Of a stretch of DNA of 64,000 nt, positions 62,501-64,000 are shown piece after piece. The position numbers were made by a program, and so were the translations under genes. This stretch comes from G963669295 sp963669295 (GTDB lineage: Bacteria > Bacteroidota > Bacteroidia > Flavobacteriales_D > CALLUQ01). The DNA lies in NCBI GenBank assembly GCA_963669295.1, contig OY769938.1:5394001-5458000 (forward strand), read 5' to 3'. Every line of letters starts with the position of its first letter. The first letter of the stretch is position 1. The notes below the pieces were generated by a model. It worked only from the letters and a program-made list of their open reading frames with translations. It was not told the origin of the DNA and did not search any database.

Positions 62501-64000
62501 TTGATGATGCCATAGTTATTGTCCTTCAATTCACTAACGCGATAGGTTTGTGGCAACCAGCTCATGTCTGATTCCCATCCAACGTTAGCATCCCTAATGT
62601 CAACATTAATGAACTTCACCCCTGCTCCGTATGTACGGATATATGCACCGTTAAAAAATTCGCTATTGGTTACATTCATTAACCCGCCACCAAATTGCAA
62701 CTCGCCATGCAAACGGGCCTTATCGAATTTACAGTTAACGATGCTGTTTGTAGGTGCACCATACGTATGCAGCGCCCGACCACCTACTACACCTTCAAAG
62801 TTAGAGGAAGTAATATAATATTCGTTGGTGGCAACAGCCAAACGGGCATTGGAGTTTAAGAATACACATGTTCCTGCTGCAAACCTGAATTGTTGAAAGC
62901 CATTGTCGAAAATGGCATCACCATCAGCAATTTCCAATATCTTATCGGTCCTGGATTGCCCCAAAAAGCGCACACGGGAGTTGTTGCCCGATCCTACAAT
63001 AGGATGGGTTGGCTGCCATGGAATATCGAAACGTACATAACCGCTATTGGCTCCGGGAAAGGTGAAAGTAAACGTGGCGTTAGGGCCAACATTTAACCCA
63101 CCCTTGAATTCCAACACGGCCTCGTCGCCCAATAACTGAATTTCAGCACCTTCCTCAAAAAACAAGGTGGCACCATCTTCAATGATCAAACGGGAGTTGT
63201 TGTGAATGATGAGCTTACCTCCATTTTGAATGGTAAGCGTGCTTCCTTCATCAAAGTGCACAATTCCTTTGTTGCCTGTGCTATTATCACCAATAATCAG
63301 CTCGCCATTGTTGCCAATCACTACATCGGCACCACAAGCACCAGTATGCATTTCAAGGGTTGAACCAACAACAGGTGGATTGGAAGGAGTAACTCCATCT
63401 ATAAAATCTACTCCATAATCTACTGGCACGTTACCATTCACATACACGGTTCCTCCACTGTTGATGTTTACTGAATAAAAAGTATTCGATTCAGGTCGAC
63501 CGTAATTGTAATCGGCACTTAAGCTCGCTGCAGTGTGAGGAGAGGTTAATGTATTTTCTCCACCGAAAATTTGCTTCAACACCCAATCCACATTTTGCCC
63601 AGGAACACTGTTCACAAACATGTGTGGTTCGTTGTTCCCATGCAATGGGGCATAAATAGCATCGAAAGGAGTAATGGCTCCCGGGTAGTCGTAATTCAAT
63701 GTGCTTACATTAAAATTATAATTGGAAGTGTTCAAGTCCAACGCACTAATAGTAGGAATAAAGCAGTGGTACTTTTCATATAAATCCACTGGTGGAATAC
63801 CATCCACCGAGCTCACCTCGTTTTTAATAGTTTCAGCGGTATTTCTATAACCTCCCGGATAACTATCGTAGTAGGGCGATGTACCGCTATAATTCAAATA
63901 GCCAATCCATGATGAAGGAATTCCGAGGAAAAATGAGGTTGGGAATCGTCCCCTAAACAATACATTGTTATAGGTAGTAGAACCGCTAAACCATCCCCCA
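59512..64000 (-). CDS. T9SS surface protein with beta-helix repeats and PKD domain (partial, N-terminus outside window)
   Basis: 1495 codons are visible and the frame is open to the right edge; the apparent start at 63960 is a TTG inside the frame, so the true start lies beyond 64000. The visible N-terminal part has right-handed-beta-helix-like rungs (VVIGNNGELIIGDN, SRLIIEDGATLFFEEGAEIQ). A long run of [LIV]-G-x4 hexapeptides follows, from VHPNATLGSDVTVGANSNIG to GAGVTVRDGITVGQRVTI (about 60840-61345), the left-handed beta-helix typical of acyltransferases. A PKD domain (AWDFGDCNVTSGESATHKY) and a T9SS type A sorting domain (GIYPNPNKGAFIVTL, VGVYLVRVVSGKHVATKRMV) end the protein. It is probably a large exported adhesin. 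The strong terminator follows after 27 nt. Confidence 0.88.
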   Translation of the reverse strand, partial: GGWFSGSTTYNNVLFRGRFPTSFFLGIPSSWIGYLNYSGTSPYYDSYPGGYRNTAETIKNEVSSVDGIPPVDLYEKYHCFIPTISALDLNTSNYNFNVSTLNYDYPGAITPFDAIYAPLHGNNEPHMFVNSVPGQNVDWVLKQIFGGENTLTSPHTAASLSADYNYGRPESNTFYSVNINSGGTVYVNGNVPVDYGVDFIDGVTPSNPPVVGSTLEMHTGACGADVVIGNNGELIIGDNSTGNKGIVHFDEGSTLTIQNGGKLIIHNNSRLIIEDGATLFFEEGAEIQLLGDEAVLEFKGGLNVGPNATFTFTFPGANSGYVRFDIPWQPTHPIVGSGNNSRVRFLGQSRTDKILEIADGDAIFDNGFQQFRFAAGTCVFLNSNARLAVATNEYYITSSNFEGVVGGRALHTYGAPTNSIVNCKFDKARLHGELQFGGGLMNVTNSEFFNGAYIRTYGAGVKFINVDIRDANVGWESDMSWLPQTYRVSELKDNNYGIINYSYGNSLLADRMDIHNNLGGMAQFGGELQVKCSDIYSQNNNEGIYLIDGDQLNMSNWDGTGYNDISDEVGFYDLDLLNIDGGANDFQGGRVFGSMSYDEFSGPLSINAHANLWFSGFVDPNYNPSFAPRADVYTKPNPPIPPTKIYLNWPLAYPEFPSCNGGSPGGGGIPNDDVAFAECADCNEVNGIYFNGETTNEAILIATKNMELNDDTRDDFVALAMFHEIFTVGRFDYTDPKQQFLATYAYGQARKALQNCFATGKITRADNYGGFHQCVQQYIDILNDFQQPITAGNFEQQFKLLIDEAMIYHTTGKLEEAIVRLRAIDNCFMGDEHYRIIRHHLDMLDVERQVAAGMVAMEQAYMLYDRIPKLEFDVPELPSVDPTANVHPNATLGSDVTVGANSNIGDGVVIEDKVTIGNNVTIEQGATIGSGTVVEDNARIARGVEVGDKAVIGNGATLERDVRVGDYAHVMSGALITKEVHVTDGSYIGKDVEIAKEVKMGSNVVIREGATIEKTVAIGNNTLIGKGTLVKKEGNIGAGVTVRDGITVGQRVTICDDEVVDTNVGNNGQVGNCNIPSSPTAIDDVKHNEQFAIANAEIYGNFFNGFEMEPLKVIVGEQVTFTASEASKSYAWDFGDCNVTSGESATHKYLKAGIYVVTLEQKINCASQVKYGAITVYPNPKNDIKTSIPLCITESSNNVSLSREKDMGDGSAPDCSHNGNDNTYKKLQEETCRVKSTWDFGTGSTLEETHSMTALMNNQDAPVTCGYDDNGWYHCTLTSSLEMMDRRTGDWMTTDIEYEAQKDIEISNMLKANYLVQTVCAPNEIQYLNAVEGGTAPYNYEWTFSTGDVSIDSDPRVAVANEGMLTSAVVVVDVNGCTTSKSQEDYIVSCGSTNSGAVEGEEAINANAMLPLLSNDAIGIYPNPNKGAFIVTLDNINQEGKATIEVYDMVGKVIYSNQQVQNNRLMIDISDQPVGVYLVRVVSGKHVATKRMVKQ

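Overview
The window looks like a Bacteroidota chromosome (Saprospiria/Cytophagia-like; the genus cannot be read from sequence alone). Evidence: proteins with C-terminal type IX secretion (T9SS)-type sorting domains, Bacteroidota-style Rhs proteins with signal peptides, SprB/PKD/FN3-like surface modules, TAnnTTTG-type -7 boxes and no obvious Shine-Dalgarno sequences. No rRNA or tRNA gene was recognised.

Layout. (1) 1-7077, minus strand: one end of an extracellular contractile injection system (eCIS, phage-tail-like) locus. It holds a DUF4255 tail-terminator/cap gene, an unknown 351-aa gene, three sheath paralogues and three gp19-type tube proteins, the last cut by the left edge. Baseplate, spike, LysM and ATPase genes are not in the window and would be expected further left. 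(2) 7078-10510: a small coiled-coil gene, a patchwork of palindromic intergenic repeats, and a toxin-antitoxin pair plus DDE transposase lying between two ~200-bp direct repeats that contain a polypurine microsatellite. (3) 10511-24107, minus strand: a secreted Rhs locus with a 1479-aa Rhs-like partner, a small secreted protein, a 2626-aa Rhs protein with a variable C-terminal tip, a tightly linked putative immunity gene, and an orphan fragment downstream. (4) 24108-27613: more repeat mosaics, a secreted beta-propeller gene, and a 20-unit tandem array with a 21-22-bp period whose left end coincides with a 12-bp-stem hairpin.

(5) 27614-59383, plus strand: a 32-kb set of seven tightly spaced genes that I cannot match to any described system. 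They encode a Hint-domain protein, a 3795-aa FN3-like repeat protein, a 1127-aa beta-rich protein, three tandem signal-peptide-bearing ComEC-like metallo-beta-lactamase (MBL) paralogues, and a 3478-aa protein with about nine divergent LysM-like motifs. The giant and Hint proteins show no signal peptide, while the three hydrolases do. This is the best candidate for a new system. (6) 59384-64000, minus strand: a strong terminator and a T9SS surface protein, truncated by the window edge, with right- and left-handed beta-helix sequence and a PKD domain.

How the parts may work together (inference): the eCIS, the Rhs locus and the giant-protein operon are all typical of cell-surface or intercellular interaction, so the window reads as an accessory region for contact with other cells. 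Nothing in the sequence proves a functional link between the eCIS and the 32-kb operon.
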